A DNA stretch of 64,000 nucleotides from CAZVVT01 sp964630595. GTDB lineage: Bacteria; Chlamydiota; Chlamydiia; Chlamydiales; VFKH01. Shown here in pieces: positions 16,670 through 27,538 of this stretch (its first letter is position 1; each line of letters opens with the position of its first letter). The notes under the pieces are model-generated. The model had not been told where the DNA came from. It did no database searches and was given only the letters and a program-made list of their open reading frames with translations. The DNA is taken from the NCBI GenBank assembly GCA_964630595.1, contig CAZVVT010000002.1, forward strand, positions 1-64,000. Direction: 5' to 3'. A program made the position numbers and the translations under genes.

Positions 16670-19456
16670 ATGCTAAAGCGCCTCTTTTTTCTCTCCCTCC
16701 TTTCGGCAGCGCTCGCCGCCGAGCCTACACTTCTTACGCAGCATGAGTCGGACGGCACGCATAAATTGCGTTTCGACGGCTTTGCGCCGGGGATGCGTTT
16801 TCGCCTTATCCAGCAAACGATGACGGGTGAAGAGGCCTACTTGGGCTGGGTTAAAGAAGATGACAGTGGTCAGCTCTGTTTTTGCGTTGATGGGCAAGAA
16901 ATTCCTCTACACAAAGTCTCTTTTTCACCAACGGGATTCGCTTTCGGTGAAAAAGTGACCTATATCGCCATCGCCAAAGATCGCACTTATGAAATTGCCC
17001 ATACCTTTGTGCCCCGCCCTCTTTCCGCCCAAAACTCCCTCGAAGAGCGCATCGAACTGCAGCAGCTGAATCCAAACGGTAAAGTATGGCAACTTAAAGG
17101 CAGCGGTTTTGACGCAGGGAAAAGCGTTATCTACGATGCTGTAACCACCACAGAGACCTTTGCCGGCACAGTTGTCACCGACGCATCAGGCTGTTTTGAA
17201 AAGCAGTTTGTACCAACCAACTCCACCCTTCCCTTTGGTTGGACACGGATCACGGTGGACTCTGGTCGTGGTAGCGCCTTCACGCTGAGCTACCCTTGGG
17301 GCGAAGAAGCGGTTGTGGAAGCCAGCAAAAAAGCCAAAGCACTCGAACGCCCCGCGAAACCTCTCCAATCACAACTCGTATCCGGCGAACACAAGCTTGT
17401 GATTCCCGTATTCAGTGATTCCATTGAAACCAGGGCTGCTCCTCAAAAACAGGCGACCGTGGCTCCGCAACCCAAAACAGCCGCTCCTTCCATCAGAGAA
17501 GCGTTGTCAGCTCGCCCACAAACCGCCTCACAGCAATCCTCTCCCCTTCTTGTTGCCGCTCCCCTTCCTCCTACTACCTTCACACCAGCCCCCAAAGGCT
17601 CTCCCGCACCCGACGCCACACGCCTTATCAGGCAAAGCGCGCATCAAGAATCCATGCGCTTACAACAAGAAAAGACCCGCCAAGACCTACTACGCTCACA
17701 GCAAGCAAGGGCACATCAAGCCCTACTACGCTTCCAACAAGCAAAGGCTCGCCAAGAACTGCTGCGCTCACAGCAAGCAAAGGCAGCGGCTCGTCAAAAA
17801 CAAGCGCTTGCCCAAAAACAAGCCTCACAGCAACGCGCAAAGCCCATTCAAGCTTCTCAGCAATGGAAGATGATGGTTGCTGCACCCAAAGCAGCTGCCC
17901 CCGCACAAGCTCCTAAACCCAACCATCCAAGCGCTATCGATTTAGCTCTAAAGAGCGCCGCAAAAGAGCGTGCTCAAACTGCACGTCCTGCAGCTGCCCC
18001 CAAAGCAGCCGCCCCCGCACAAGCTCCTAGAGCAGTAGCTCCTGCACAAGCTCCTAAACCCAATCACCCAAGTGCTATCGACCTCGCATTGAAGAGCGCC
18101 GCAAAAGAGCGCACGCAAGCTGCGCGCCCTGCAGCTGCCCCCGCACAAACTCCTAAAGCAGCAGCTCCTGCACAAGCTCCTAAACCCAACCATCCAAGTG
18201 CTATCGACCTCGCATTGAAGAGCGCCGCAAAAGAGCGCACGCAAGCTGCGCGCCCTGCAGCTGCCCCCGCACAAACTCCTAAAGCAGCAGCTCCTGCACA
18301 AGCTCCTAAACCCAACCATCCAAGCGCTATCGACCTCGCATTAAAGAGCGCTGCAAAAGAGCGCACGCAAGCTGCACGCCCTGCAGCTGCCCCCAAAGCA
18401 GCCGCCCCCGCACAAGCTCCTAGAGCAGTAGCTCCCGCACAGGCTCCTAAACCCAACCAGCCAAGCGCTATCGACCTCGCATTGAAGAGCGCCGCAAAAG
18501 AGCGTGCTCAAGCTGCACGTCCTGCAGCTGCTCCTAAACCAGTTACCCCTGTCGCACAAGCCCCCAAAGCAGCCGCCCCCGCACAAGCTCCTAGAGCAGT
18601 AGCTCCCGCACAGGCTCCTAAACCCAACCAGCCAAGCGCTATCGACCTCGCATTGAAGAGCGCCGCAAAAGAGCGTGCTCAAGCTGCACGTCCTGCAGCT
18701 GCTCCTAAACCAGTTACCCCTGTCGCACAAGCCCCCAACAAAGCAGCCGCCCCCGCACAAGCTCCTAGAGCAGTAGCTCCTGCACAGGCTCCTAAACCCA
18801 ACCATCCAAGTGCTATTGACCTCGCATTGAAGAGCGCCGCAAAAGAGCGTGCAGCGAAACCTGTTCAACAGGCGAAAGCGGCTCCGGTAGCTCCAAAAAC
18901 TGTAGCAACTCCAGCTCCTAAGAAAGAACTTAACAGCGCTGTGGACTTGATCTTTGGTGATTCTGATAGCGCAGCCTTTGCCAAAGGCAGAGCACCTACT
19001 CCAGACAATGAACCAGTGGCCCGAAAAGTACAGACTGCGCCAGCTCCTAAAGTTGCGCCAACCTCCAAGGCTGCAGCAACTCCCAAAGCTGTACAAGCCC
19101 CTAAAGTTGTTCCACAATCCCCTAATGCTATCGACCTCGCATTAAAGAGCGCGGCCAACGAATCTAAAGCTTCCGGCAAAAAGGCGGCAAGACGGGCAGA
19201 GCCTACAAAAGCAGCTCCTCCTGCACTCATCGAAAGGAAGGCTGACGCGATAAGCGAAGCACAAGCCCAGGATATAGCCCGCAAGAAGGCCGTAGAGGCA
19301 TTAAAGGCCGAAACGGCGGCACGCGTGGCCAAAGCGCGCGAACTGACAGGAAGAGCGCCGCCTGCACAAAAAGCAGATACCGGTGCTTCCCAAAAGGTTG
19401 TCGGTCCTAATGCCATTGATATCGCACTAGGCCGAGTCCCTACAGCAAAGCGCTAA
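16670..19456 (+). CDS. Secreted Pro/Ala/Lys-rich repeat protein with SAIDLALKSAAKE motifs
   Basis: 928 aa. A signal peptide (MLKRLFFLSLLSAALAAEP) is followed by a folded-looking domain (about 20-215) with beta-rich stretches such as WQLKGSGFDAGKSVIYD. Residues about 320-395 form a Gln/Arg-rich helical stretch with LLRSQQAKARQ repeats. Residues about 405-730 carry seven near-identical units: PNHPSAIDLALKSAAKER plus an Ala/Pro linker of AAPAQAPK type. Three diverged forms follow (NSAVDLIFGDSD, PNAIDLALKSAANE, and the extreme C-terminus GPNAIDIALGRVPTAKR). The linkers should be extended and the conserved 13-mer an amphipathic helix, so repeated docking peptides are plausible. It may be a surface, periplasmic or secreted protein. 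Its end overlaps the convergent pssA by 4 bp. Confidence 0.8.
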   Translation: MLKRLFFLSLLSAALAAEPTLLTQHESDGTHKLRFDGFAPGMRFRLIQQTMTGEEAYLGWVKEDDSGQLCFCVDGQEIPLHKVSFSPTGFAFGEKVTYIAIAKDRTYEIAHTFVPRPLSAQNSLEERIELQQLNPNGKVWQLKGSGFDAGKSVIYDAVTTTETFAGTVVTDASGCFEKQFVPTNSTLPFGWTRITVDSGRGSAFTLSYPWGEEAVVEASKKAKALERPAKPLQSQLVSGEHKLVIPVFSDSIETRAAPQKQATVAPQPKTAAPSIREALSARPQTASQQSSPLLVAAPLPPTTFTPAPKGSPAPDATRLIRQSAHQESMRLQQEKTRQDLLRSQQARAHQALLRFQQAKARQELLRSQQAKAAARQKQALAQKQASQQRAKPIQASQQWKMMVAAPKAAAPAQAPKPNHPSAIDLALKSAAKERAQTARPAAAPKAAAPAQAPRAVAPAQAPKPNHPSAIDLALKSAAKERTQAARPAAAPAQTPKAAAPAQAPKPNHPSAIDLALKSAAKERTQAARPAAAPAQTPKAAAPAQAPKPNHPSAIDLALKSAAKERTQAARPAAAPKAAAPAQAPRAVAPAQAPKPNQPSAIDLALKSAAKERAQAARPAAAPKPVTPVAQAPKAAAPAQAPRAVAPAQAPKPNQPSAIDLALKSAAKERAQAARPAAAPKPVTPVAQAPNKAAAPAQAPRAVAPAQAPKPNHPSAIDLALKSAAKERAAKPVQQAKAAPVAPKTVATPAPKKELNSAVDLIFGDSDSAAFAKGRAPTPDNEPVARKVQTAPAPKVAPTSKAAATPKAVQAPKVVPQSPNAIDLALKSAANESKASGKKAARRAEPTKAAPPALIERKADAISEAQAQDIARKKAVEALKAETAARVAKARELTGRAPPAQKADTGASQKVVGPNAIDIALGRVPTAKR
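17880..18855 (+). repeat. In-frame tandem repeats inside the Pro/Ala-rich protein
   Basis: Seven units of roughly 125-170 bp, each holding a block encoding SAIDLALKSAAKER and a variable linker. Units 2 and 3 are nearly identical at DNA level, as are units 5 and 6, which points to recent duplication or gene conversion. Linkers differ by whole small modules encoding AAPAQAPR or PVTPVAQAP. Confidence 0.9.
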
Positions 19457-20277
19457 TCTAGTTCGTCTTCCGGTTCGGGTTCGAAGTCTACAAGGGTCTT
19501 CGAGCGCTTGCCTGCAAGCAATCGCACGATAGAGAGCGTCCAGGCAACGAGGATATAGCCCCAGGTGACGACGGCAAAGAGGATCGCGAAGTAGTTCAGC
19601 ACGCCGTACAGCAGCCCTAAAGCGATCAGGACCGTAATAAAGACCAGGTTAAAGGAGCGCACGCGGATGTGGAGCGTTTTGACGCTGGGAAACTTCCAAC
19701 GGCTGATCATGAAATAGCCGAGAACAGCTAAGACCGCGCCTAAAATGGCAGCGCGGGTGACGGGCTGCAGAGCAGGTAATTCATCAGAGGCGAGCAGAAG
19801 GTTGGCCGATACGGCCGCCAAGGCTGCTGCAGGGATAGGCAGGCCGGTGAAATTCTTCTTGTGCTCATGCATCAGCGCAGCACTCTCTTTGGCCTGGCTG
19901 TTTTTGACATTGAAGCGAACCAGACGAAGCACGCCGCAGACGGAAAAGAGCAGAGCCGCTGCAATCATGAAAAAAGAGAGGGTGGTGCCAGGGGCGGCCT
20001 TAATCGTGGTGATGACTAAAACAGCCGGAGCAACGCCAAAAGTGACGGCATCAGAGAGCGAATCAAACTGCACTCCAAACTCGCTCTCCGCATGAATAAA
20101 GCGCGCAATGGCACCGTCTAAAACGTCAGCAATAGCGCCCACAATGAGAAGAATGCTCAAGACGTAAATGAGGTGAAAATTCACGTCCACCGCGGTGGCC
20201 ATCTTGAAGACCACAAAGAGCCCACAAGCGAGCGCAAAAGCAGTGACCAAATTTGGGATGAGAAAGACCTTACGCAT
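19453..20277 (-). CDS. pssA: CDP-diacylglycerol-serine O-phosphatidyltransferase
   Basis: 274 aa membrane enzyme making phosphatidylserine from CDP-diacylglycerol and serine, the first step to phosphatidylethanolamine. The CDP-alcohol phosphotransferase signature is complete: DVLDGAIARF followed by EFGVQFDSLSDAVTFG. Several hydrophobic helices follow. The opening MRKVFLIPNLVTAFALACG is typical of the type II (Bacillus-like) class. A short acidic C-terminal tail is present. It lies divergent from nrdA; in C. trachomatis pssA is also next to nrdA-nrdB. Confidence 0.94.
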   Translation of the reverse strand: MRKVFLIPNLVTAFALACGLFVVFKMATAVDVNFHLIYVLSILLIVGAIADVLDGAIARFIHAESEFGVQFDSLSDAVTFGVAPAVLVITTIKAAPGTTLSFFMIAAALLFSVCGVLRLVRFNVKNSQAKESAALMHEHKKNFTGLPIPAAALAAVSANLLLASDELPALQPVTRAAILGAVLAVLGYFMISRWKFPSVKTLHIRVRSFNLVFITVLIALGLLYGVLNYFAILFAVVTWGYILVAWTLSIVRLLAGKRSKTLVDFEPEPEDELD

Positions 20278-20344
20278 AGAACCTCATTGTATCAAAAGTC
20301 CCTGTTTTTAAGGGGGTTGCATTTATTCTAGACGGAAAGCGGCA

Positions 20345-20360
20345 ACACTATATATAGTGC
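20345..20360. promoter_or_regulatory. NrdR box 1 upstream of nrdA
   Basis: The 16-mer ACACTATATATAGTGC is palindromic over its central 14 bases and matches the NrdR consensus ACACWATATATWGTGT at all but the last position. NrdR is the ATP/dATP-sensing repressor of ribonucleotide reductase genes, and chlamydiae encode one. The site lies about 40-55 bp before the nrdA start, where it would overlap the promoter. Confidence 0.8.
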
Positions 20361-20377
20361 CGAAACAGTGAAAAGAC

Positions 20378-20393
20378 CTACAATAGGTTGTAG
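20378..20393. promoter_or_regulatory. NrdR box 2 (degenerate) / inverted repeat before nrdA
   Basis: CTACAATAGGTTGTAG is the core of a perfect inverted repeat (CCTACAA-TAGG-TTGTAGG, 20377-20394). It agrees with the NrdR consensus at about 10 of 16 positions, and its centre lies 33 bp from that of box 1. Paired NrdR boxes about three helical turns apart are the usual arrangement. It sits only 6 bp before the first possible nrdA ATG, so as an RNA hairpin it could also mask the ribosome binding site. Confidence 0.5.
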
Positions 20394-20398
20394 GCGAA

Positions 20399-23300
20399 AT
20401 GTTAAGGAACCTTTTAAAAAAGGCGCGAAAGGGGTTTATGCTCAAAAGTCAAGAACGGAAATCATCAGGGGAAGCCATCACAGCGAAAGACTTCCAAATT
20501 CCTGCATCGATTGACACGAGCCAAATCACTGTTGTGAAGCGCTCAGGAGCCATTGTTCCTTTTCGCAAAGACCGCATTGCAAAGGCGCTTGAGTTGGCCT
20601 TTCGAGACACCAAAAAAGTGGGCCGTGAAGCTCCTTTAAGCAAAGAGCTCGAGACGATCATTCAAGACATCACGGCCCAAGTCTCTTTTGAGGCAGCCAC
20701 GCATGCCGCCAAAAAGGCCATTCTGACCGTAGAGGGCATCCAAGACATCGTTGAGCTCAAGCTCATGCAAAATGGCCATCATGACATAGCGCGCGACTAC
20801 ATCATCTACCGCGACGACCACAAAAAGCTACGTGAAGACAGTCCCACCAACATCAAAGTACTGCGCAGTGACGGATCGACACTGGTGCGCTTCAATCCAA
20901 TGAAGATCGCCTCCTCCCTGGAAGAGGCCTTTTCTCATGCGCACAAAGTGGATGGCCCTCTTTCCGAGGAGCTTTTAGAGCAGGTCAACCGTCTGACCAA
21001 CCAGATCGTAGAGGCCACCTTAGAGCTGAACCACTCCGGCGCTCTCATCACTACGGAGATGATCGAGGACCTGATCGAGCAGCACCTCATGGAGGCGCGC
21101 CTCTTCCGCGTTGCGAAAAGCTTCATCCTCGCCCGCGTACAGGCTCCCTTGGAAGAGGAGAAAAAGAGCGTGGTCCGCGAACTGGTCGATCAGCTCAAAG
21201 CGCGTGCAGAGCACTTACGCTTCCGCCAGTTCCAAGCCGTTGACGACGCGGGCAAAACCGTCACTGTCTCGGAAGATGAGCTCTACGGCCGTCTGACGCA
21301 CGCCTGCCTTGGGCTGGAAAGCACCACGCGCCCCGATATTCTTCTCGAAGAAGCTCTCGGCCAGTTCTACGAAGGCATCAAACTGCGCGAAATCGATCAA
21401 TCCCTGATCTACGTCGCGCGCACCAAGATCGAGATTGAACCCAACTACTCCTTTGTTGCCGCCAATCTCTTGGCCGACCTGGTCTATCGAGAAGCGATCG
21501 GCGTAGCTGCCACCGACCCCAAGTTTGCACAAACACACACCGCCCAGTTCAAAGCCTATATCGAGCAGGGTATCCGCGTAGACCGTGTCGACCCTCGCCT
21601 GCGCGAATTTGACCTAGACAGTCTTGCTCGTGCCATGGTTCTCGAGCGCGATCGCCAGTTTGGCTACATTGGCCTCCAGACCCTTTACGACCGCTATTTC
21701 ATCCACCACGAAGAGCGCCGTCTAGAAACGCCGCAATACTTCTGGATGCGCGTTGCCATGGGTCTTGCCCTCCTTGAAAAGGAGCGCGAAAAGCACGCCA
21801 TCGCCTTCTACAACATCCTGTCGACCTTCCGCTTTGTCTCGAGCACTCCCACCCTCTTCAACGCCGGAACCTGCCACTCGCAGCTCTCCTCCTGCTACCT
21901 CTCCACCGTCATGGACGACCTGCACGGCATCTTCAAAATCGTTGCCGACGACGCCCAGCTCTCCAAATGGGCCGGCGGCATTGGCAATGACTGGACCAAC
22001 GTTCGCGCCACCGGCGCCGCCATCAAAGGCACCAACGGCAAAAGCCAAGGCGTCATCCCCTTCCTTAAAGTCGCCAATGACACTGCCGTCGCGGTGAATC
22101 AGGGCGGAAAGAGAAAGGGGGCGATGTGTGCTTATTTGGAGACATGGCACCTCGATATTGAGGACTTCCTGGAATTGCGCAAGAACAGCGGGGATGAAAG
22201 GCGCCGTACGCATGACATGAATACGGCGAACTGGGTTCCCGATTTGTTCATGAAGCGCGTGGTGGACAATGGCCAGTGGACACTGTTTAGCCCCTCCGAT
22301 GTGCCCGACCTCCACGATCTGTACGGCAAGAAGTTCGAGCAGCGCTATACCGAATATGAAAAGATGGTCGATGAGGGCAAACTGAAGCTCTACAAGAGAG
22401 TCGATGCCGTCGATTTGTGGCGCAAGATGCTCGGCATGCTCTTTGAAACCGGCCACCCCTGGATCACCTTTAAAGATCCATCGAACGTGCGTTCGCCGCA
22501 GGACCACACAGGCGTTGTGCACAGCTCCAACCTCTGCACGGAGATTTTGCTCAACACATCGAAGGATGAAACCGCAGTGTGCAACCTCGGTTCGGTCAAC
22601 TTGGCTGTTCACACAACCAAGAACGGTCTGAACAAAGAGCTGCTGGCCGAAACGGTCAAGACCGCGATCCGCATGTTGGACAACGTCATCGATGTGAACT
22701 TCTACCCTATTGTAGAGGCACAAAACGCCAACTTGCGCCACAGACCTATCGGCCTGGGCATTATGGCGTTTCAGGATGCCCTCTATCTGCAAAACTTCCC
22801 CTATGCGAGCCATGAAGCGGTGCGCTTTGCCGACGAAAGCATGGAGCTCATCTCCTACAATGCGATTTTGGGCTCTGCCGAGTTGGCGAAAGAGCGCGGC
22901 CCCTACCCCTCCTACAAGGGCTCTAAGTGGGATCGCGGCCTTTTGCCCATCGATACCGTTGACTTGCTGCGCCAAGAGCGAGGCGGCAATGTGGAGATGG
23001 ATACTTCGGCGAAGCTGGATTGGAAACCGGTGCGCGACGCCATCAAAAAGTGGGGCATGAGAAACAGCAACACGATGGCGATTGCTCCCACAGCCACCAT
23101 TGCCAACATCACTAACGTGACGCAGTCCATCGAACCGGCGTACAAGAACCTCTTCGCCAAATCCAACCTCTCCGGCGAGTTCACCACGATCAACTCCTTC
23201 TTGGTGGATGCACTGAAAGCAGAAAAGCTTTGGGATGCCGAGATGATCGATGACCTCAAGTACTTCGATGGCTCGATTCAAGAGATCCCCCGCGTTCCCG

Positions 23301-23653
23301 ATCACATTAAGGCGTTGTTTGTCACCGCTTTTGAGATCGAACCGGAATGGATTATTGAGTGCGCCAGCCGCCGTCAGAAGTGGATCGACATGGGTCAATC
23401 GCTCAACCTCTACATGCAAGAACCCAGCGGCAAAAAATTACACAACATGTATGTATTGGCTTGGACAAAAGGTCTGAAGACAACGTACTATCTTCGCTCC
23501 CTTGGTGCTACGCAGATTGAAAAGTCCACAACGGACATCAACAAGCGCGGCCTGCAACCGAGATGGATGAAGAGTAAATCAGCATCCTCTGACATCGTCG
23601 TAGAACGAGGCCAGGCGTGCACACTAGGTGAAAATTGCGAGAGTTGCCAATAA
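20399..23653 (+). CDS. nrdA: Ribonucleoside-diphosphate reductase, large subunit (class I) with multiple ATP cones
   Basis: 1084 aa, long for the family but similar to chlamydial NrdA. The N-terminus holds two clear ATP-cone domains (about 38-130, opening [20 protein letters not shown]; about 142-235, opening [20 protein letters not shown]) and a third worn-down one to about 345; these sense ATP/dATP. The barrel carries the catalytic Cys in [13 protein letters not shown], the [10 protein letters not shown] motif with Cys and Glu, and a C-terminal redox tail ending [11 protein letters not shown]. Two starts are possible: ATG 20399 and ATG 20438 ([12 protein letters not shown]), the latter with GGGG close upstream. 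It is followed after 9 bp by nrdB and preceded by NrdR sites. Confidence 0.96.
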   Translation: MLRNLLKKARKGFMLKSQERKSSGEAITAKDFQIPASIDTSQITVVKRSGAIVPFRKDRIAKALELAFRDTKKVGREAPLSKELETIIQDITAQVSFEAATHAAKKAILTVEGIQDIVELKLMQNGHHDIARDYIIYRDDHKKLREDSPTNIKVLRSDGSTLVRFNPMKIASSLEEAFSHAHKVDGPLSEELLEQVNRLTNQIVEATLELNHSGALITTEMIEDLIEQHLMEARLFRVAKSFILARVQAPLEEEKKSVVRELVDQLKARAEHLRFRQFQAVDDAGKTVTVSEDELYGRLTHACLGLESTTRPDILLEEALGQFYEGIKLREIDQSLIYVARTKIEIEPNYSFVAANLLADLVYREAIGVAATDPKFAQTHTAQFKAYIEQGIRVDRVDPRLREFDLDSLARAMVLERDRQFGYIGLQTLYDRYFIHHEERRLETPQYFWMRVAMGLALLEKEREKHAIAFYNILSTFRFVSSTPTLFNAGTCHSQLSSCYLSTVMDDLHGIFKIVADDAQLSKWAGGIGNDWTNVRATGAAIKGTNGKSQGVIPFLKVANDTAVAVNQGGKRKGAMCAYLETWHLDIEDFLELRKNSGDERRRTHDMNTANWVPDLFMKRVVDNGQWTLFSPSDVPDLHDLYGKKFEQRYTEYEKMVDEGKLKLYKRVDAVDLWRKMLGMLFETGHPWITFKDPSNVRSPQDHTGVVHSSNLCTEILLNTSKDETAVCNLGSVNLAVHTTKNGLNKELLAETVKTAIRMLDNVIDVNFYPIVEAQNANLRHRPIGLGIMAFQDALYLQNFPYASHEAVRFADESMELISYNAILGSAELAKERGPYPSYKGSKWDRGLLPIDTVDLLRQERGGNVEMDTSAKLDWKPVRDAIKKWGMRNSNTMAIAPTATIANITNVTQSIEPAYKNLFAKSNLSGEFTTINSFLVDALKAEKLWDAEMIDDLKYFDGSIQEIPRVPDHIKALFVTAFEIEPEWIIECASRRQKWIDMGQSLNLYMQEPSGKKLHNMYVLAWTKGLKTTYYLRSLGATQIEKSTTDINKRGLQPRWMKSKSASSDIVVERGQACTLGENCESCQ

Positions 23654-23662
23654 GGACATGTC

Positions 23663-24730
<1,068 letters not shown>

Positions 24731-24736
24731 AAATCT

Positions 24737-24790
24737 ACAAACACCTTGCAAATCAGAGACACTGTCTTTAATCTGCAAGGTGTATTTTTG
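24737..24790 (+). terminator. Rho-independent terminator after nrdB
   Basis: A perfect 10-bp stem, ACACCTTGCA (24741-24750) with TGCAAGGTGT (24774-24783), closes a 23-base loop region that can fold further (AGAGACA/TGTCTTT). It is followed by ATTTTTG. It ends the nrdA-nrdB unit. Confidence 0.85.
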
Positions 24791-24866
24791 TAAGCCGTTC
24801 ATTAGTAGCAAGATAAGACAGCTAACGTCCCCCTCCCTTTAGCCAGTTATCACTTATTTTTGTATA

Positions 24867-26747
24867 ATGGGCTGCATGCCTTACATTAGCATTTTTAAGG
24901 GCCCTTACGCCTATCAGTTCGCCGAAACCGCTAAAAAACCAAAAAAACATGGCTGTGCTTTTACCACGCTATCGCAACTCGCACAGGCTGCGGAATCGGG
25001 AAAGCCTTGCGTGGGCAAAACGATTCAAGCAGTCGCCAAACAAGTATTTGATGGATATGAAGCGCGTTACACCCATCTATCAGAGCGAGAGAAATTTTGG
25101 CACAAGGTTGGCGCGTTTTTCCACTTTGTGCACAGCTATGCCAAAGTTAGACGGGCATACGAGACAGTTCTTCAATCGTTCCAGCCAGAAAACCGCATTC
25201 GAGCGTTACTGAAAGCTCTAGTGATTCAGGGCGAAATTCAGCCCTTAATCCTGGGTGAATTGGTGCGCGTTTTAGAGGAAATGCCTCCCGGCTATGTAGC
25301 ATCTGAAGGCTTGATCCGCACGCTTGATAACTGTCTACAGCTAATGCCCCTGATGAAGCCCTTCTCTGCTAATCTAGAAGTCCTGTATGCTTCAGTGGCT
25401 CGGCTATGTCACCGCTTTATCTTCCCAACAAGAGAGCCTAATATCGATCGAGTCGCACGAAAGCTAGAACATCCTTATAGCGACTTACGGCCGACTTTCG
25501 AAGAGCTCTCGTCATGGAATGAAGCAACCGCGTGGGAAAGTCTCAGAGCACAAAAAAGCAGATCGCCACAGTATGCTTATTTTACCGATCTCGAGAGAGC
25601 AATTAGGAATGTTGCCTGTACGATCGGATGTGCGGAAAGCTCGATTGCCCGAGCCAGAGATGACCTTGACTTTAACTTTCCTGAGTTTGACACCGAGATT
25701 CTACGAAGGGCGCAAAGTGCTCTAGACTGTCTTAACAGCGGAAAACTCTGTAGATGGCGCCCGCTATATCGCATGACAGCGGATTTTGGCCTCTACTTCC
25801 CTCTCAACGCTGCTGCAGAAAGCAAACTCCTTGAAGTCGTCAACAAAGCAAAAGAGTTTTATGATGCAGATCCCAGAAACGATCTCGCTGTGCATAATTT
25901 GAACTGCGCTATTCAAATCTTGATCCAATACAAACAACGAACAACACCCCGTATCCAACACTCTGCCTGGGATCCGTTACTCAAGTGTCTATTATTTTTG
26001 TATCCCGAAAAAAACGAAGCTCCAACAGCAACGGCCTTCGAGAATTATTTCTACGCACGGCTCTTGTTTAGCCAAAAAAACGTGCCTTATTACAAAAATA
26101 TTTTTTCTTCCGTTATGGAGCGTCTGCCCTTTAGTCCATGGCTTGAGGAGAGCTTTGATGTCCATCAAAAGACTTACAAAAAAGCGAATGGCGGCAAACG
26201 GGATTGCGGCGCTGATGAGTGGTGGAATAGTGTTCGACCTGATCGTCCTAAAGGAGAAGGTGCAGGCGCAGCTTCTCCCCATGCAGAAGACCGCGGCTCC
26301 GGCGGGGCCGCCGCAGGTGCGGGTACAGCTCCTCCTCGCGCGGAAGGCCATGGCTCCGGCGGTGCTGCTGCAGGTGCTGGCGCTCGCAGACCTCGAGTAG
26401 AAGAAAGAGAGCCCACAGACGCCACGATGAAGCGCCCTACGAACTTTACCGACGAAGTGGCAACTCTTGATCGACTCTTAGAAGAGGCCAGGGGCGCCAC
26501 ATTCGAAGATACGCTCGATATCATACTGAGGGCTGCTGTTAGCGACTGGACAAAAGCATACGTTCTTGCATTCGACAAAGACGAACGCGGCGCTGACATA
26601 CCCAGCCCTGCGGCCTTCCGGCGCGCCTGTGTATGCAAGTTTCGTGCTTTGCACCCCGATAAGTGGGCAGGTAGCCTCCCTTACGCTGATGACGATCCCC
26701 GAATCCGCGCATTTCGCTTTCTGGATCGGTGCAGAAAGCTGCTATAA
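24867..26747 (+). CDS. Unknown protein with C-terminal J-domain-like segment
   Basis: 626 aa, or 623 if the second ATG (24876, MPYISIFKGPYAYQ) is used. The first ATG lies inside a TATAAT sequence (24863-24868), so the second is more likely, perhaps on a nearly leaderless message. No Shine-Dalgarno is visible. The N-terminal 130 residues (VAKQVFDGYEARY, FQPENRIRALLKAL) match the next gene. The middle is predicted helical. Residues about 455-512 are Gly/Ala/Pro-rich with near repeats of GSGGAAAGAG. The last 65 residues contain FRRACVCKFRALHPDKW, then DDDPRIRAFRFLDRC. The HPDK loop between two helices is the hallmark of J-domains, which stimulate Hsp70. No signal peptide. A host-directed or DnaK-linked role is inference. 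Confidence 0.65.
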   Translation: MGCMPYISIFKGPYAYQFAETAKKPKKHGCAFTTLSQLAQAAESGKPCVGKTIQAVAKQVFDGYEARYTHLSEREKFWHKVGAFFHFVHSYAKVRRAYETVLQSFQPENRIRALLKALVIQGEIQPLILGELVRVLEEMPPGYVASEGLIRTLDNCLQLMPLMKPFSANLEVLYASVARLCHRFIFPTREPNIDRVARKLEHPYSDLRPTFEELSSWNEATAWESLRAQKSRSPQYAYFTDLERAIRNVACTIGCAESSIARARDDLDFNFPEFDTEILRRAQSALDCLNSGKLCRWRPLYRMTADFGLYFPLNAAAESKLLEVVNKAKEFYDADPRNDLAVHNLNCAIQILIQYKQRTTPRIQHSAWDPLLKCLLFLYPEKNEAPTATAFENYFYARLLFSQKNVPYYKNIFSSVMERLPFSPWLEESFDVHQKTYKKANGGKRDCGADEWWNSVRPDRPKGEGAGAASPHAEDRGSGGAAAGAGTAPPRAEGHGSGGAAAGAGARRPRVEEREPTDATMKRPTNFTDEVATLDRLLEEARGATFEDTLDIILRAAVSDWTKAYVLAFDKDERGADIPSPAAFRRACVCKFRALHPDKWAGSLPYADDDPRIRAFRFLDRCRKLL

Positions 26748-26776
26748 ACCTGGGTTTCGGGCTATAAGTCTCATGT

Positions 26777-27538
26777 ATGACAGCAGCGGACCCACAGTCC
26801 TATTACCACCTCGACTACGATGCCAGTAAGAACCTCTGCTCCGTTGTGCCAACATCGGACAAGCCACAAGAGCGCGACTCTGCGCTCCATACTCTGGCCC
26901 AGTTGGCAGAGCTGACTGATGCAGGAGCAGTGCTGCACGGGGCGGATTTCGCAGCTGTCGCAAAGAGCGTGTTTGAGGGGTACGAAGCGCGCTATAAAAG
27001 CCTATCGCCACTGGAGCGCTTATGGCACCAGCTGGGTGTGCTTTTCGGGCGAGTCTCCAGCCGCGGTAAGGTGCATGCTGCGTACCAAAAAGTGTTGGAG
27101 GGTCTGCGGCCCGAGAATCGAATACCCGCTATGCTTCGCGCTGCCACGACCCGTCCCCAGCCCGAACACCACGCCCGCTTGATTGAAGGACTGAAGGCCT
27201 GCCATTCCTACCTCGTTCGGCTGCCCACGGCAGAAGCCGCCCGCTTCGTAGAACAACTGGACGACTGCAGACACCGTCTCGTTCAACAAAATCCAGACAA
27301 ACCAGCCTCCGATTTGGAAAAAGCCATCACAGATCTCTGCCACACCATCATCTTTGGCAAGGGCAGTGACGCCATCAACAAAGCAAAAGATTGCCTCTTA
27401 GCCAGAGCTCCCAGCGACACCCTAGCTCATTGCTCCGACAAGAGCCGCACAGTAGCCATGGGCATCCTCGATGAAAAATTCATCCGCTGGCCCTCACTGG
27501 AGTATCTGGAAAAGCTCACTGAGTATGTAGATCGCTAA
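26777..27538 (+). CDS. Unknown protein, truncated paralogue of the preceding gene
   Basis: 253 aa. Residues about 35-125 align well with the N-terminal part of the gene before it: VAKSVFEGYEARYKSLSPLE and LRPENRIPAMLRAA compare with VAKQVFDGYEARYTHLSERE and FQPENRIRALLKAL. The rest is helical (for example DLEKAITDLCHTIIFGKGSD, also echoed in the longer paralogue) and it lacks the Gly/Ala linker and the J-like end. The pair probably arose by duplication. The stop codon coincides with the left edge of the inverted-repeat element at 27536. Function unknown. Confidence 0.65.
   Translation: MTAADPQSYYHLDYDASKNLCSVVPTSDKPQERDSALHTLAQLAELTDAGAVLHGADFAAVAKSVFEGYEARYKSLSPLERLWHQLGVLFGRVSSRGKVHAAYQKVLEGLRPENRIPAMLRAATTRPQPEHHARLIEGLKACHSYLVRLPTAEAARFVEQLDDCRHRLVQQNPDKPASDLEKAITDLCHTIIFGKGSDAINKAKDCLLARAPSDTLAHCSDKSRTVAMGILDEKFIRWPSLEYLEKLTEYVDR

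Noticed and set aside
17948..19416. Several antisense open frames rich in Cys, Ser and Gly or Ala over the Pro/Ala repeat gene
   Set aside because: They mirror the repeated plus-strand sequence; the plus frame has a signal peptide and motif conservation.
21722..23419. 565-codon antisense open frame within nrdA
   Set aside because: It is opposite a certain, fully conserved reductase gene. High-GC codon usage commonly leaves the antisense frame open. No recognisable motif.
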